Shown: positions 1 through 8,700 of the stretch, one piece after another
Numbering within the stretch: position 1 is the first letter of the stretch
How the letters are laid out: each line of letters opens with the position of its first letter
Origin: an uncultured Clostridia bacterium
GTDB taxonomy: Bacteria; Bacillota; Clostridia; Christensenellales; Borkfalkiaceae
Reading direction: 5' to 3'
NCBI GenBank assembly: GCA_934278995.1
Contig: CAKQWM010000002.1
Location: forward strand, 1 to 64,000
DNA: 64,000 bases
Translations under genes and position numbers: made by a program
The notes under the pieces: model-generated
What the model saw: the letters and a program-made list of their open reading frames with translations, nothing else
Database searches by the model: none
Told to the model about the DNA's origin: nothing

Positions 1-50
1 ATATAATCTTTTACGACCGCATAATCTTTGCAACCTAATACGTTTTCCAA

Positions 51-256
51 CCTCATCCACCGCAAGCGGTCCCCCTTTGCTAAGCCGCAGACGGCAATCC
101 TCTCGTCAACTACGTTGACACTCCCCTTAGTAAGGGGAATTGCCCTACCAGGTGAAGGCTGATAAGGACGAGGAATTATATAAAACACCTCATCCGTCGC
201 TGACGCGACACCTTCCTCCTCCGAGGGGAAGGCTGATAAGGACGAGGAATTATATA
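51..256. repeat. Cluster of short palindromic repeat elements
   Basis: This gene-free stretch holds several imperfect palindromes. One (95-144) has an inner hairpin GTCAAC-TAC-GTTGAC followed by a CCCCTT/AAGGGG arm. Another (188-234) has GTCGC-TGAC-GCGAC followed by CTTCC...GGAAG. An exact 29-bp direct repeat occurs at 154-182 and 228-256, ending in GAGGAATTATATA. Related elements lie at 2500-2549 and 2695-2910, so this appears to be a dispersed family. No coding gene is supported here. Confidence 0.7.
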
Positions 257-257
257 G

Positions 258-336
258 AATAACCAAATCGATACACGGTCGATAACGAATAACCAAATCG
301 TTACACGGTCGATAACGAATAACCAAACCGATATAG
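258..336. repeat. 30-bp tandem repeat, 2.6 copies
   Basis: A 30-bp unit starting GAATAACCAAATCG and ending GTCGATAAC is repeated at 258-287 and 288-317, with a partial third copy at 318-336. It ends four bases before the ATG of the next gene, so it occupies the place where a promoter and ribosome site would be expected. No clear Shine-Dalgarno sequence is visible in it. Confidence 0.85.
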
Positions 337-340
337 AATT

Positions 341-1600
341 ATGAACAATCAATTGATACAACCGAGCGAAATAATCAATCAACTTGAAGAATTTGCCTTG
401 AACCATGCTAAATTCGGCAATTATTACGCTTCGATAGACAAACTTAATATCGGATCTTTGCAAGAAGTCGTTTGCGAAAAAGACAGAGAGTATTTGCGGA
501 AAATTTCCACGATGCTTCAGATTATTATGTCCATAATGTCGCATCCGCATATCGATAACCGCAGAGAGGAAGTTGTTACCCGTATCGAACAGGCAAAGCA
601 ACTCAGTAACGAAGATTTTTCGCGCGTGCTTAAAGACGGCAGTTTGTGGAGACGGCACGACGTAAAACTCATTCCGGAAAACGTTTATTATCATCAGAAC
701 GTTGACGAACTTCTGATTTACGAAAATCGATTTATCTGTTTCGTTCTCGACCTTATCGAAAAGGATATAAACGATTACGTCAACTTGTACGTAAAAATGT
801 TGCCGTCGCTTAAAAACGGCATTTTGCCGAGGCTTGACGGTTCAAGACCGAAAAGATTGCTCACTTACGCCGAACTTCTTAAACGGAAAGTCAATTATCT
901 CAAAAATACTCATTTTTATAAAGAGGTTTCAAAGGCAAAAAAAATAACCGGCGCGGTTACGCGTACGAATATTCTGCTTAAAGATAACCTTTACGGCAGG
1001 GTGTACAGATTTTACAAAGAAGAACTTCTTTCGGAAGAAAAGACCGTGTCTATCGCTCTTTTACGCGATTATTTCAGAGCGCTTTCGTTAAAAGAAATTT
1101 CCACGCGCGGTTTTAAACTCAAAAAACAGACGAAAGAGGCGAAGATTTTTGAAAACGACGTATTCTTACTAAGTATGTCGGACGAAGAAGGAACGAGGGA
1201 AACGAAGTTCACCGTTACTTTAAAGCAACAGGGAATCGTTTCTAACCATCTTTTGATATTATCCCTTTCGTCGTCGTTTTCAGACGTTGAAAAAGTTCCC
1301 GACGGCTACGACGGAGTGTCCGTTTTGTCCTGCTTCGGTTACGCGCATTTTGACAAAAAGGCGGGAAGTTACGACCGTATTTATCCGGAAACCGCTATCG
1401 TTAAAAGTTATTTTGACGAAATAGTCGGGCTTGTCGAATCCGACAGGGAGGTTTACGCTCGTTATTGCCCCGTTTGCAGAGAGCGTTCGCCTGTTTTTCA
1501 CGAAGACACTTATTTATGCCCCCGTTGCGGTTCGCGTTACGCTTTTTGTAAAAGCGGCGACGCCGACGCCGTGTGGTTCATAAGGCTCAGGAGGTCATAA
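341..1600 (+). CDS. Zinc-ribbon protein of unknown function, DUF2357-like
   Basis: A 419-residue soluble protein that I cannot assign to a function. A segment around residues 105-140, with ENRFICF following a helical stretch, resembles the ENRF-type motif of DUF2357-like proteins, but the match is weak. The C-terminus carries a clear zinc ribbon with cysteines at about 376, 379, 393 and 396 (CPVC...CPRC). The start is uncertain because a tandem repeat sits immediately upstream and no Shine-Dalgarno is seen. Its stop overlaps the ATG of the ABC ATPase by one base (TAATG), which suggests translational coupling and a role tied to that transporter cassette. Confidence 0.6.
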   Translation: MNNQLIQPSEIINQLEEFALNHAKFGNYYASIDKLNIGSLQEVVCEKDREYLRKISTMLQIIMSIMSHPHIDNRREEVVTRIEQAKQLSNEDFSRVLKDGSLWRRHDVKLIPENVYYHQNVDELLIYENRFICFVLDLIEKDINDYVNLYVKMLPSLKNGILPRLDGSRPKRLLTYAELLKRKVNYLKNTHFYKEVSKAKKITGAVTRTNILLKDNLYGRVYRFYKEELLSEEKTVSIALLRDYFRALSLKEISTRGFKLKKQTKEAKIFENDVFLLSMSDEEGTRETKFTVTLKQQGIVSNHLLILSLSSSFSDVEKVPDGYDGVSVLSCFGYAHFDKKAGSYDRIYPETAIVKSYFDEIVGLVESDREVYARYCPVCRERSPVFHEDTYLCPRCGSRYAFCKSGDADAVWFIRLRRS

Positions 1601-2385
1601 TGGCAACTGAAAAATCCGGATTAAACGTAAACGCGGGCGTCCAAGGCGGCGCCGAAAGCGAATACGCTATAGAAATAAAAGACCTTTATAAGGCTTACGG
1701 CGAAAAAAAGGTCTTGAAAGGACTTAACCTCCAGATAAGAAAGGGCGAACTTTTCGGCTTTATCGGTAAAAACGGTATAGGTAAGTCAACCACTATCGAT
1801 TGTATGATAGGCGCTAAAAAATTCGACAAGGGGACTATTTATCTCGACGGGTTCGATATAACGCTCGAACCTTTGGACGCGAAAGCAACTTTCGGCTACG
1901 TCGCAAGCGAGCCTTCTTGTTACGACGTAATGACCGGTTACGATTTTTTGGAGTTTATCGCAAGCATCTATAAAGTTTCGGAAGGCGATTTCGTCAGAAA
2001 TTACCGTTACCTTTGCGAAAGACTTAAATTGAGTTTAAGCGAACTCGATAACCGTATAGCAAATTACTCACACGGTATGAAACAAAAATTGTGCCTTGCG
2101 GGCAGTTTGCTTTATAACCCCGATATCTGGATTTTAGACGAACCTACCGTCGGCCTTGACATAATGGCGGTGGAAGAACTTAAAAAAATGATGCGCGAAT
2201 ACGCAAACCATGGCAAAACCGTTTTCGTAACTTCGCACAACATCGATCTTGTAAGCCGTATCTGCGACAGGGTTGCTATTATAAACGACGGCAAGGTTGC
2301 CGTTTTGTACGATCTCAATAAGGAGCCTAACCGCAGAATCCAACTTCCTCGTATCTTTATGAATATCTACGGCGAAGATTTATAG
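1600..2385 (+). CDS. ABC transporter ATP-binding protein
   Basis: A 261-residue ATPase of the ABC-2 exporter type. It has Walker A GKNGIGKST, the degenerate signature YSHGMKQK typical of ABC-2 ATPases, Walker B IWILDEPTVGLD and the H-loop VFVTSHN. The ATG at 1600 is preferred because AGGAGG lies at 1589-1594; an in-frame GTG further upstream has no such site. The permease follows after a repeat-filled gap of about 570 bp. The substrate is unknown; with the exported proteins downstream it may serve envelope export or protection. Confidence 0.9.
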   Translation: MATEKSGLNVNAGVQGGAESEYAIEIKDLYKAYGEKKVLKGLNLQIRKGELFGFIGKNGIGKSTTIDCMIGAKKFDKGTIYLDGFDITLEPLDAKATFGYVASEPSCYDVMTGYDFLEFIASIYKVSEGDFVRNYRYLCERLKLSLSELDNRIANYSHGMKQKLCLAGSLLYNPDIWILDEPTVGLDIMAVEELKKMMREYANHGKTVFVTSHNIDLVSRICDRVAIINDGKVAVLYDLNKEPNRRIQLPRIFMNIYGEDL

Positions 2386-2434
2386 TTTTCTGTACGGCGA
2401 AGATTTATAATGTTCTGTACGACGAAGATTTATA
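2368..2434 (+). repeat. Tandem triplication of the ABC ATPase gene end
   Basis: The last 17 bases of the ATPase gene including its stop (TACGGCGAAGATTTATA, 2368-2384) are repeated at 2393-2409 and, with one change, at 2418-2434. The period is 25 bp, so the copies are not in the same frame. Confidence 0.9.
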
Positions 2435-2451
2435 ATTTTTTGTTTAAGGAT

Positions 2452-2690
2452 GGAATTGCGAACTTGCGTTCGCGTGAATTGCTCCCGTTGGTCGCATGCA
2501 AGGCCCCTTTGTGTAAAGGGGGCTGTCGGCAAAGCCGACTGAGGGATTGTAAAATGAATTATTGCTAACGCAACGTGAATTGTTCCCGTTGGTCGCGTGA
2601 ATTGCGTCTTGCGACGCGTGAATTGTTGCTAACGCAACGTGAAAGGCTCCCGTTGGTCGCATGAATTGTTCCCGTTGGTCGCGTGAAAAA
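2452..2690. repeat. Array of ~21-bp units with variable mini-hairpins
   Basis: Units begin with TGAATTG and continue either as CCCGTTGGTCGC or as small hairpins whose stems differ between units (GCGTC-TTGC-GACGC; GTTGC-TAAC-GCAAC). At least eight recognisable units are present. A larger palindromic element at 2500-2549 (inner hairpin GTCGGC-AAA-GCCGAC with a CCCCTTT/AAAGGGG arm) interrupts the array, suggesting insertion into it. No gene is supported in this stretch. Confidence 0.75.
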
Positions 2691-2694
2691 AGAA

Positions 2695-2910
2695 AGGCTT
2701 CACCCTGTGGGAGAAGCTGTCAACTTTGTTGACTGATGAGGTGTAGCAGACGATAGTCGGCGTGCAAGAATTATATAAAACAATCCCTCCGTCGCGCTGA
2801 CGCGCGCCACCTCCCTTTACACAAAGGAGGCTAAAAGGGCGGCGAAATATATAGAACAATCCCTCCGTCACGCAGGGCGTGACACCTCCCTTTACACAAG
2901 GGAGGCTTAA
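2695..2910. repeat. Three palindromic repeat elements
   Basis: Elements at 2695-2743, 2781-2832 and 2857-2910 share a layout: a conserved outer part (AATCCCTCCGTC... and CTCCCTTTACACAA...GGAGGCT in two of them) around a variable inner hairpin (GTCAAC/GTTGAC; CGCG/CGCG; GTCACGC/GCGTGAC). They occupy most of the gap between the ATPase and permease genes. The function is unknown. Confidence 0.8.
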
Positions 2911-2953
2911 AAGACGGGCGGTATAAAAAACATAAAACACAAAAAGGAACGAA

Positions 2954-4546
2954 ATGCTTAACTTACTGTTAAAAGACTTCAAACTTATGCTCGGCAGTAA
3001 GCAGAGTTTATCCCAAAGGATAATATCTGCGTTTTTCGCCGCGCTTTTTTTCGGAGCCGTAATAGTCGTAGAAGTCTTTTTGTTCCGCACCATATTAAAT
3101 ACTATCGGAAACATTAAAGGGGCAACCTCGGCGTTTTTGACGGTCTTTTTATGCGTTACGACCGTAATAATCACGGTAAGCGACCTTTTTAACGCAAAAA
3201 GGTTGTTTTTCGACGATAAAGACATAGAACAGTTATCGCCGCGCCCCGTTACCAACGGACAGATTATACTGTCTAAAATGTTGTTTTTGTTCCTTATCCA
3301 TTATTTTACGTCTATACTTTTTGAATACCCCGTATTGTTTGCGTACGGCGAAATGATAGGCAAACCGCCTTTATACTTTTTTACCGCGCTTTTTTATCCC
3401 GTTGCGACCTTTTTGTTTGAAGCGGGTATCGCGCTTCTTCTCGTATATCCTTTGTGGCTGTTATCGAATCTGTTAAAAAAACACTTTTTGGTAAAACTTA
3501 TCGTGTCTTTTGCGGTGATAGTCGCTCTTTCTTTTGCGTATTCTTACGTTTTGGACGTGTTTATCAAACTCGTTTCCAAAAACGGGCTTATTCTGCTTTT
3601 CTCGAAGGATTCTATCGCAAAAATGATAGATTTCAAAAAATACGCTTTCCCCGTAAACTTTTTGACCGATATATTCGTCAATAAAAGCGCAAGGGCGTTT
3701 TTCCCGTTCATCTTTATATCGGCAGGCATTTTCGGCATGGGCGTAGCAGTTGCAGTGTTTGCCTTCAACTACGTCAGAAACGTTCGCGTTTACGGAACCA
3801 TAAAACCTAAAAAACACGCCTATAAGCCCGTTTCCGTAACAAAAGCGCTCATTAAAAAAGAAATTACGCTTATCTGCAAAAACTCCGATTACGTGTTCTC
3901 GTTTACGGGGCTTTTGGTGGTTCAGCCGCTTTTGCTGACTTTTGTAATACGCTCGATGAACGCCGCTCTTTCGGCGGGGAGCATACAATACTTCGCGGCG
4001 CTCGTTCCGGGGCTTGTGAGTTACGTGGACATACTTTTCGTGATGCTCTTTACGGTCGTAATAAACCAAGGTGCGAATTCCTACGTTACCATGGAAGAAA
4101 AAACGGTCAAGAATATGAAAACGATTCCCGTGCCGTTTTCCAAGCAACTTTTCATTAAAGTTGCCATACCGTTTACGATGTCTTTGATTTCGCTTTTCGC
4201 GTCTTCGCTGACTCTTATCCTGACGGCGGCGGTAACCGTAAAAACGGGTATTTTTGCATTCGCGGTATCTGTTTTGTTATTGTTTATTTTCGACGTCGTA
4301 TCTTTGTGGGAAGAATTGAATATCCGGCACGGCAAACCTCGCTCGACCTTCGTTTCGTCGGTCATTTCCTATTTGTTGCCCGTTTGCTACGCCGTGGTCG
4401 CAATACTTTTGTCCTACGAAAAAATTTCCGACACGCTGACCTTGCTCGGCGGAATCGCAACGATAATCATTCTCGGCGCTTTTCCCGTATATTACGTTTT
4501 CAAAAACGCGGGCAGGTTATTCCTCGGACTGGAGGCGATAAACTGA
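2954..4546 (+). CDS. ABC-2 type transporter permease
   Basis: A 530-residue integral membrane protein with roughly a dozen hydrophobic segments in two blocks separated by a basic cytoplasmic stretch near residues 280-310. AAAGGAACGAAATG gives a good ribosome site. It is the natural membrane partner of the ATPase encoded at 1600-2385. It is about twice the size of a simple ABC-2 permease, so it may contain two permease-like halves. The next gene starts directly after its stop, so permease, exported protein and lipoprotein are probably one transcript. Confidence 0.8.
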   Translation: MLNLLLKDFKLMLGSKQSLSQRIISAFFAALFFGAVIVVEVFLFRTILNTIGNIKGATSAFLTVFLCVTTVIITVSDLFNAKRLFFDDKDIEQLSPRPVTNGQIILSKMLFLFLIHYFTSILFEYPVLFAYGEMIGKPPLYFFTALFYPVATFLFEAGIALLLVYPLWLLSNLLKKHFLVKLIVSFAVIVALSFAYSYVLDVFIKLVSKNGLILLFSKDSIAKMIDFKKYAFPVNFLTDIFVNKSARAFFPFIFISAGIFGMGVAVAVFAFNYVRNVRVYGTIKPKKHAYKPVSVTKALIKKEITLICKNSDYVFSFTGLLVVQPLLLTFVIRSMNAALSAGSIQYFAALVPGLVSYVDILFVMLFTVVINQGANSYVTMEEKTVKNMKTIPVPFSKQLFIKVAIPFTMSLISLFASSLTLILTAAVTVKTGIFAFAVSVLLLFIFDVVSLWEELNIRHGKPRSTFVSSVISYLLPVCYAVVAILLSYEKISDTLTLLGGIATIIILGAFPVYYVFKNAGRLFLGLEAIN

Positions 4547-7087
4547 ATGAAAAAGAAAAATCTTCTGATACTTTTATTGATTCCGTTCCTCGTTTCCACG
4601 TTGACGATAGTTACCGTAAACGTAACCTACAATACGGTCGATGCGGATATTTCTTTCATCGAATGGTCTTTTGACGACATCGAAGCAAGAAAGGTATCGG
4701 ACAATCTTTATCCGTTGACGGCGAGGGGGGTTAACCAACGTCATACGGACGTAGGTAAAGGCAACGAACTTACGTGGTCGGTTAAAAATTCCGACGATAC
4801 GGCTACGCCTTACGCAGAAATTATTCAAAAAGACGGAGCGTTTTATCTTAAAGCGCTTTCCGACGGGGAAGCGGTCGTTACCTGTTCCAACGTAAAAGGC
4901 AACGTCAGCCGTAGTTTTAAACTTATAGTTTACGAAAAAGGCGCGGTTGTCGTCGATGCGACCGTTCCGTCCTCTGATTACGGCAAAATCGATCCGACAA
5001 AGTATTTCGGTCAATACGATTTAGATTCTTCAAACAACAAAACGCCCGCAACTTTCGGCGTTACCGTAAAACTCATACCCGAAAGTTTAAAAGACGCAAA
5101 TCCTAAGATTGCTTTTTCCGATAATATTTCGGTGGATCTTTCTTTCGACTCCGGCAAAGCCGAAAACGGCGGATATACCGCAACCGGCACGGTGTCGATA
5201 TTAAAGGGCGGAAACGCCTATCTTTCGGTTAAAACGGATCTCGACGGCGACGGAATAAGCGGAGGAAGTTATTCGTTTACCGCCGTAAACGACGGCGTTA
5301 ACGTATATACTTACGACCATCTTTTATACTGCACGAACAGATCCGAAAAGGGCGAAATCGCCGTTTTGCAAAAATCTTTCGAATCTTACGATTCTTATAA
5401 AAAATCCAAAACCGCGTCTTCGGAATGTTTCGGGTATCATGACGGTAACGGAAAATTCAAATTTTCCGCCGAAAACGGAACCTTATATAAATTCGGCACA
5501 AAATATAATCACGAATACCTCGATCAATGGAATAAACAGAACCCCGATAAAAGAGTCGAACCCGTCGTTTCCGCGGGGCTAAGGATTCAGAAAGACTTTT
5601 ACGGCAACGGTTACGGAATCAATTTCCATAACCTTACCTACCCCACGCAGACCACCGAGCAGGGCGGGGTGCTTATCCCCACTCTCGGCGCGGACGATAT
5701 TTTTAGAGGTCCCTTACCTTTCTATACCGTAGGAAGCCCTTCATCTTCGGGCGCCGACGGCATGAATATAGTAACCGCTTTCGGGCAGGATAACGTCGGT
5801 CTTTATATCGACGGCGACGGTATTACCGTAAACGACCTTAAAGTACAGAATTGCGACGACGTAAAAGTTTTCGGTTTTCTGAAAACGGTCGGCACCGTGG
5901 TCGAAGTTGACGGCGATAACGTAACGTTGAAAAACATGCGTATGTCCAACGGTAAGCACGTTTTAAGAAGTTTCAGTTCTAAAAATCTGGTCGTGAGCAA
6001 TTCAATGCTGTCGAACGCCATGAACTTTTTGTTCCTTACGGGCGCCAACGAATACGTAAAAGTAAACGACTACAAAGACAATTCTTTTACGACGCCTACG
6101 GAAACTATTACCGCAAGTCTTAACAAGTTTCTGACGGCTGAAAGCGTTGCGAACTCGATTCTGAACGATTATCTTAACGGTAAGGTGGAAGAAACTGCGA
6201 GAGACGGAAAAACCTATTCGTTCAAGACTAAGGCGCAGATGAAGAAGATTTTACAGGAACTTCAGAACGCGCTTTCCGTGAATCTTTCCGAATATAAAGG
6301 AAGTACGGAATTAAGAGATTGTCTTTTCTACAGAAGCGGTATAGCGTCGGTTGCCTTCGAATCGCTGTTTAACGGACCGTTTTTATATAGTTCCGCTTTA
6401 CCGACGTCGATTTCAACTTTCCTCAACATATTCAACAACGGTTTTATGCCTCGTAACGTTTCGGGTACGAGTTATCCCGTTTCGGTAAACGTAAAAGGCA
6501 ATACCAGATTTTACGATTACAAGGTGTATAAAGACCTCGACGTATCGGGGCTTATCGACGAAAATATTTCCACCTTGGCTCAATTGCTTAACAAAACTTA
6601 TACTATCGACAATATTTTTCCGATAAAATCGTTGCTTTCAGGCGATGCCGTTTATTACGTTGACGAAGACGTAAGATACGTCAACATACCGTTTGTCTAT
6701 TACGGCGGCGGAAAGAATTATTCCCGGCTTACCTTCGACGGGTTTACCGATAATCACATCAACGGCAGAATAAATTCCGACAACACTTTGGACGAGCAAG
6801 CCGTTAAAAAGGTAAATCTTTTAGATAATTATCTCGATCTTCCCGTGGTGGATCCCGTAGGTTTTTTGGGGAAATTCGTTCCGCAGGATATGCTCGATAA
6901 ACTCGGTATAGAAGTTGACGAAAACACTTTAATCAAAACCGTTACGATTGTTACGGGGTACGAGCCGTTCAAATTCGTCTTTACAAAAAGCGACGGATAT
7001 TTGTTCGGCGAATCCCCGAAAATAGAAGAAATGCAAGCGCTTGCCAAAACTCAAAGCGCCCTTAGTTTGGAGGTAGAAAATGCGTAA
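4547..7087 (+). CDS. Large exported beta-helix-like protein
   Basis: An 846-residue protein with an N-terminal signal or anchor (KKKNLLILLLIPFLVSTLTI) and no lipobox. Residues ~75-130 look like a bacterial Ig-like (Big2-type) fold, with phrases such as DGEAVVTCSNVKGNVSRSF. Residues ~420-490 show the short alternating pattern of a right-handed parallel beta-helix (GITVNDLKVQNC, NVTLKNMRMSN, NLVVSNSMLSN). No catalytic motif was recognised. The ATG follows the permease stop at once, with GGAGG at 4531-4535. It probably acts at the cell surface together with the ABC transporter and the lipoprotein behind it. Confidence 0.6.
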   Translation: MKKKNLLILLLIPFLVSTLTIVTVNVTYNTVDADISFIEWSFDDIEARKVSDNLYPLTARGVNQRHTDVGKGNELTWSVKNSDDTATPYAEIIQKDGAFYLKALSDGEAVVTCSNVKGNVSRSFKLIVYEKGAVVVDATVPSSDYGKIDPTKYFGQYDLDSSNNKTPATFGVTVKLIPESLKDANPKIAFSDNISVDLSFDSGKAENGGYTATGTVSILKGGNAYLSVKTDLDGDGISGGSYSFTAVNDGVNVYTYDHLLYCTNRSEKGEIAVLQKSFESYDSYKKSKTASSECFGYHDGNGKFKFSAENGTLYKFGTKYNHEYLDQWNKQNPDKRVEPVVSAGLRIQKDFYGNGYGINFHNLTYPTQTTEQGGVLIPTLGADDIFRGPLPFYTVGSPSSSGADGMNIVTAFGQDNVGLYIDGDGITVNDLKVQNCDDVKVFGFLKTVGTVVEVDGDNVTLKNMRMSNGKHVLRSFSSKNLVVSNSMLSNAMNFLFLTGANEYVKVNDYKDNSFTTPTETITASLNKFLTAESVANSILNDYLNGKVEETARDGKTYSFKTKAQMKKILQELQNALSVNLSEYKGSTELRDCLFYRSGIASVAFESLFNGPFLYSSALPTSISTFLNIFNNGFMPRNVSGTSYPVSVNVKGNTRFYDYKVYKDLDVSGLIDENISTLAQLLNKTYTIDNIFPIKSLLSGDAVYYVDEDVRYVNIPFVYYGGGKNYSRLTFDGFTDNHINGRINSDNTLDEQAVKKVNLLDNYLDLPVVDPVGFLGKFVPQDMLDKLGIEVDENTLIKTVTIVTGYEPFKFVFTKSDGYLFGESPKIEEMQALAKTQSALSLEVENA

Positions 7088-8456
7088 ATTTTTATCGCTT
7101 ATAGCAATAGTCCTCGCTTCGGCTTTGCTTCTTACAGGCTGTGGCTTTTCGTCATGGCAAGACGAAGAAACCGCTAAAAACATAAAAGAAATCAAGCGTG
7201 TTTCCGATAACGACGGCAAGGTGTATCTCGAAGTTTCTTATACCGACGGCTCGGATTCCGACAGGTTTCTGATTCCGGAAGGCGTTTCTATAGTAGGCGC
7301 TACCGCCGACTACAGCAGTACGGAAAGAAAAACCACCGTTACGATCAGATATTCCGACGGAACCAAACCCTTTGTTTTCGATATCCCCGACGGCGTTGAC
7401 GGCGCCGCGGTAAATAACGTTGCCGTTATCGAGAAAAACGGTATTCGTTATCTTTCGTTTCAATACGTTGACGCAGAAGGCAACGAGCTTCAAAGTTGGG
7501 ACATAAATATTAACGAATTCAGAGGCGACGACGGCGCAACCTGGCTTTTCGGAGAAGGAAATCCGAACGGAGAGGCTGAAAACGAGGAAACGGGCGAAAA
7601 AGGAAAAGAAGCCGTAAAAGGTAAGCAAGGGGACTTTTACCTCGACACCTCGGATTACGTGGTTTACAACCTGAAAGCCGACGGAATCTGGCAAAAAATG
7701 GGCAGTATAAAAGGCACCGGTATTTCTTCGATACGTCCGTTTACAGACGATAAATCGACCACGGGCGGTTATGAAATCGTTACGACGGATATTTTGCTTG
7801 ACGAAGCGGGCAACCCCGTTTTAGACGACGATAACAAGCCAAAATACGTTTCCTACAAAGTTTATTCTTCCGCGGTAAACAAAATGAGCGTAAACTATAA
7901 TAAGGAAACCGGCATGTACGAATTCGTTTTGACCGTAACCGACGTTTTGGGAAATCCTATAGAACTCGGTGCCGGCGACGATAAAATATCCGTTCAGCGT
8001 CCCGCGGCATGGTTTTCGGGAGCGCTTCCGCCGGACTTTATTACGGAAATAACTTTCGACGGCGATTTTTATTACTGTACCACGTATAACGAAATTTACA
8101 CGAAAAAAGGCGGCGTATGGGTGTCGTTGGTAAATTTGAAATCCGAAGAAGAAAAAATGTGCGATATAACTTTTATGCCCGAAGGCGGGGAAATGAAAAA
8201 GGACGTCAACCTGTATCCCGGAACGACTGCGTTTAAGGCTGACGGTTCGGTTGTGGTATCCTTAAAGAAAGGTAGTTGTTATCCTGTCGAAACGGTGAAT
8301 ATTCCCGTTCCCACGAAAGAAGGATATGAATTCCTCGGTTGGTACAAGAAGAAAGACGCAACGATAAACAACGGCATATTTACCGATATGGTCCCCGTTT
8401 ACGAAAACATAACGCTTTACGCGCGCTGGCAGGAAAAACCGACGACGGAAGGCTGA
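7080..8456 (+). CDS. Lipoprotein with C-terminal InlB-type repeat
   Basis: A 458-residue predicted lipoprotein with lipobox LLTGC (Cys21). The middle is beta-rich and includes a collagen-like-adhesin style segment near GKQGDFYLDTSDYVVYNLKADG. The last ~50 residues form one Listeria-Bacteroides (InlB B) repeat, with the hallmark EGYEFLGWY...ITLYARW. The gene overlaps the preceding one by 8 bp and is followed by a terminator, so it closes the cassette. It is inferred to be a membrane-anchored surface or adhesion protein. Confidence 0.75.
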   Translation: MRKFLSLIAIVLASALLLTGCGFSSWQDEETAKNIKEIKRVSDNDGKVYLEVSYTDGSDSDRFLIPEGVSIVGATADYSSTERKTTVTIRYSDGTKPFVFDIPDGVDGAAVNNVAVIEKNGIRYLSFQYVDAEGNELQSWDININEFRGDDGATWLFGEGNPNGEAENEETGEKGKEAVKGKQGDFYLDTSDYVVYNLKADGIWQKMGSIKGTGISSIRPFTDDKSTTGGYEIVTTDILLDEAGNPVLDDDNKPKYVSYKVYSSAVNKMSVNYNKETGMYEFVLTVTDVLGNPIELGAGDDKISVQRPAAWFSGALPPDFITEITFDGDFYYCTTYNEIYTKKGGVWVSLVNLKSEEEKMCDITFMPEGGEMKKDVNLYPGTTAFKADGSVVVSLKKGSCYPVETVNIPVPTKEGYEFLGWYKKKDATINNGIFTDMVPVYENITLYARWQEKPTTEG

Positions 8457-8542
8457 TAATTTAAAAATTCAGATAAGAAATATTTCGGTTATTTTTCGTA
8501 AATGCGAGTAAATTTTACAAAAAATATTTCGTCATCGAATAT

Positions 8543-8585
8543 AAAAAAGCGTCCTGCTTTCAACGTGAAGGCAAGACGCTTTTTA
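8543..8585 (+). terminator. Intrinsic terminator after the ABC/lipoprotein cassette
   Basis: Inverted arms AAAAGCGTC and GACGCTTTT enclose an additional imperfect stem and end in a T run. It sits between the plus-strand cassette and the converging minus-strand genes, and could serve both directions. Confidence 0.8.
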
Positions 8586-8700
8586 TACGCGCGTTTAATT
8601 TATAAAACTAACCGATAACGGGCTTATACGGGCGCTTTTATGGTTAATTAAATAAAACTCGACTTTTATAATTCAACCGCGGCGGCGGTTAGTGATAAGA

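Noticed and set aside
258..336. Possible CRISPR array
   Set aside because: The 30-bp units are directly adjacent with no unique spacers between them, and no cas genes are near.
2629..3255. Minus-strand open frame of 208 codons over the repeat region
   Set aside because: It runs through the palindromic repeats and the start of the permease gene in antisense, with no ribosome site and no domain-like sequence.
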